From JBLNBN01 sp050260015 (GTDB lineage Bacteria > Bacteroidota > Ignavibacteria > Kapaibacteriales > UBA2268): 5,527 nucleotides of DNA. Where the stretch lies: positions 1-5,527 of the forward strand of contig JBLNBN010000040.1 in assembly GCA_050260015.1 (NCBI GenBank), given 5' to 3'. The translations under genes were made by a program, and so were the position numbers. The notes beneath the pieces were generated by a model, which did not search any database, was not told the DNA's origin, and worked only from the letters and a program-made list of their open reading frames with translations. This document shows, in pieces, positions 5,527 through 5,527 of the stretch. Within the stretch, counting starts at the first letter, position 1, and each line of letters begins with the position of its first letter.

Positions 5527-5527
5527 A

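Overview
The window comes from a diderm (Gram-negative-type) bacterium. It holds an outer-membrane beta-barrel protein with a signal peptide, the tail of a protein that resembles a secretion C-terminal sorting or Ig-like domain, Shine-Dalgarno-led genes and a TATAAT-type promoter. The sorting-domain-like tail suggests the Fibrobacterota/Chlorobi/Bacteroidota side of the tree. The Shine-Dalgarno-led starts argue mildly against a typical Bacteroidota genome. This placement is inference; there is no marker gene in the window.

Layout from left to right. (1) The last 43 codons of a GC-rich plus-strand gene, probably a secreted or surface protein, closed by a strong hairpin-plus-T8 terminator at 171-209. 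(2) A complete minus-strand short-chain dehydrogenase/reductase (SDR) gene that converges on that terminator. (3) A minus-strand McrBC-type modification-dependent restriction operon occupying about two thirds of the window. mcrB (875 codons) is upstream and mcrC (345 codons) is coupled to it by a TGATG stop/start overlap. (4) A 147-bp AT-rich intergenic region carrying a good minus-strand sigma70-like promoter with a perfectly palindromic -10 block. (5) A divergent plus-strand gene for a small outer-membrane beta-barrel protein, complete, ending one base before the window edge.

The core of the window is the McrBC system. McrB is the AAA+ GTPase motor that reads modified DNA and translocates; McrC carries the PD-(D/E)XK nuclease. 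This McrB is almost twice the length of the E. coli protein. In front of the motor it has an unrecognised ~250-residue N-terminal region and then two modules that look like PUA/EVE-fold modified-base readers, so its target modification may differ from that of the E. coli enzyme. A strong internal ribosome-binding site just before the AAA+ domain could give a short, motor-only form resembling E. coli McrBS. The part of mcrB encoding the reader modules is visibly more AT-rich than the part encoding the motor, consistent with swapped specificity domains.

The SDR lies 75 bp downstream of mcrC on the same strand with no clear terminator between them, so read-through is possible. It has its own good ribosome-binding site and no obvious functional link to restriction. 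The outer-membrane protein and the truncated first gene are probably host-chromosome flanks. I see no tRNA, rRNA, CRISPR, insertion sequence or integrase.
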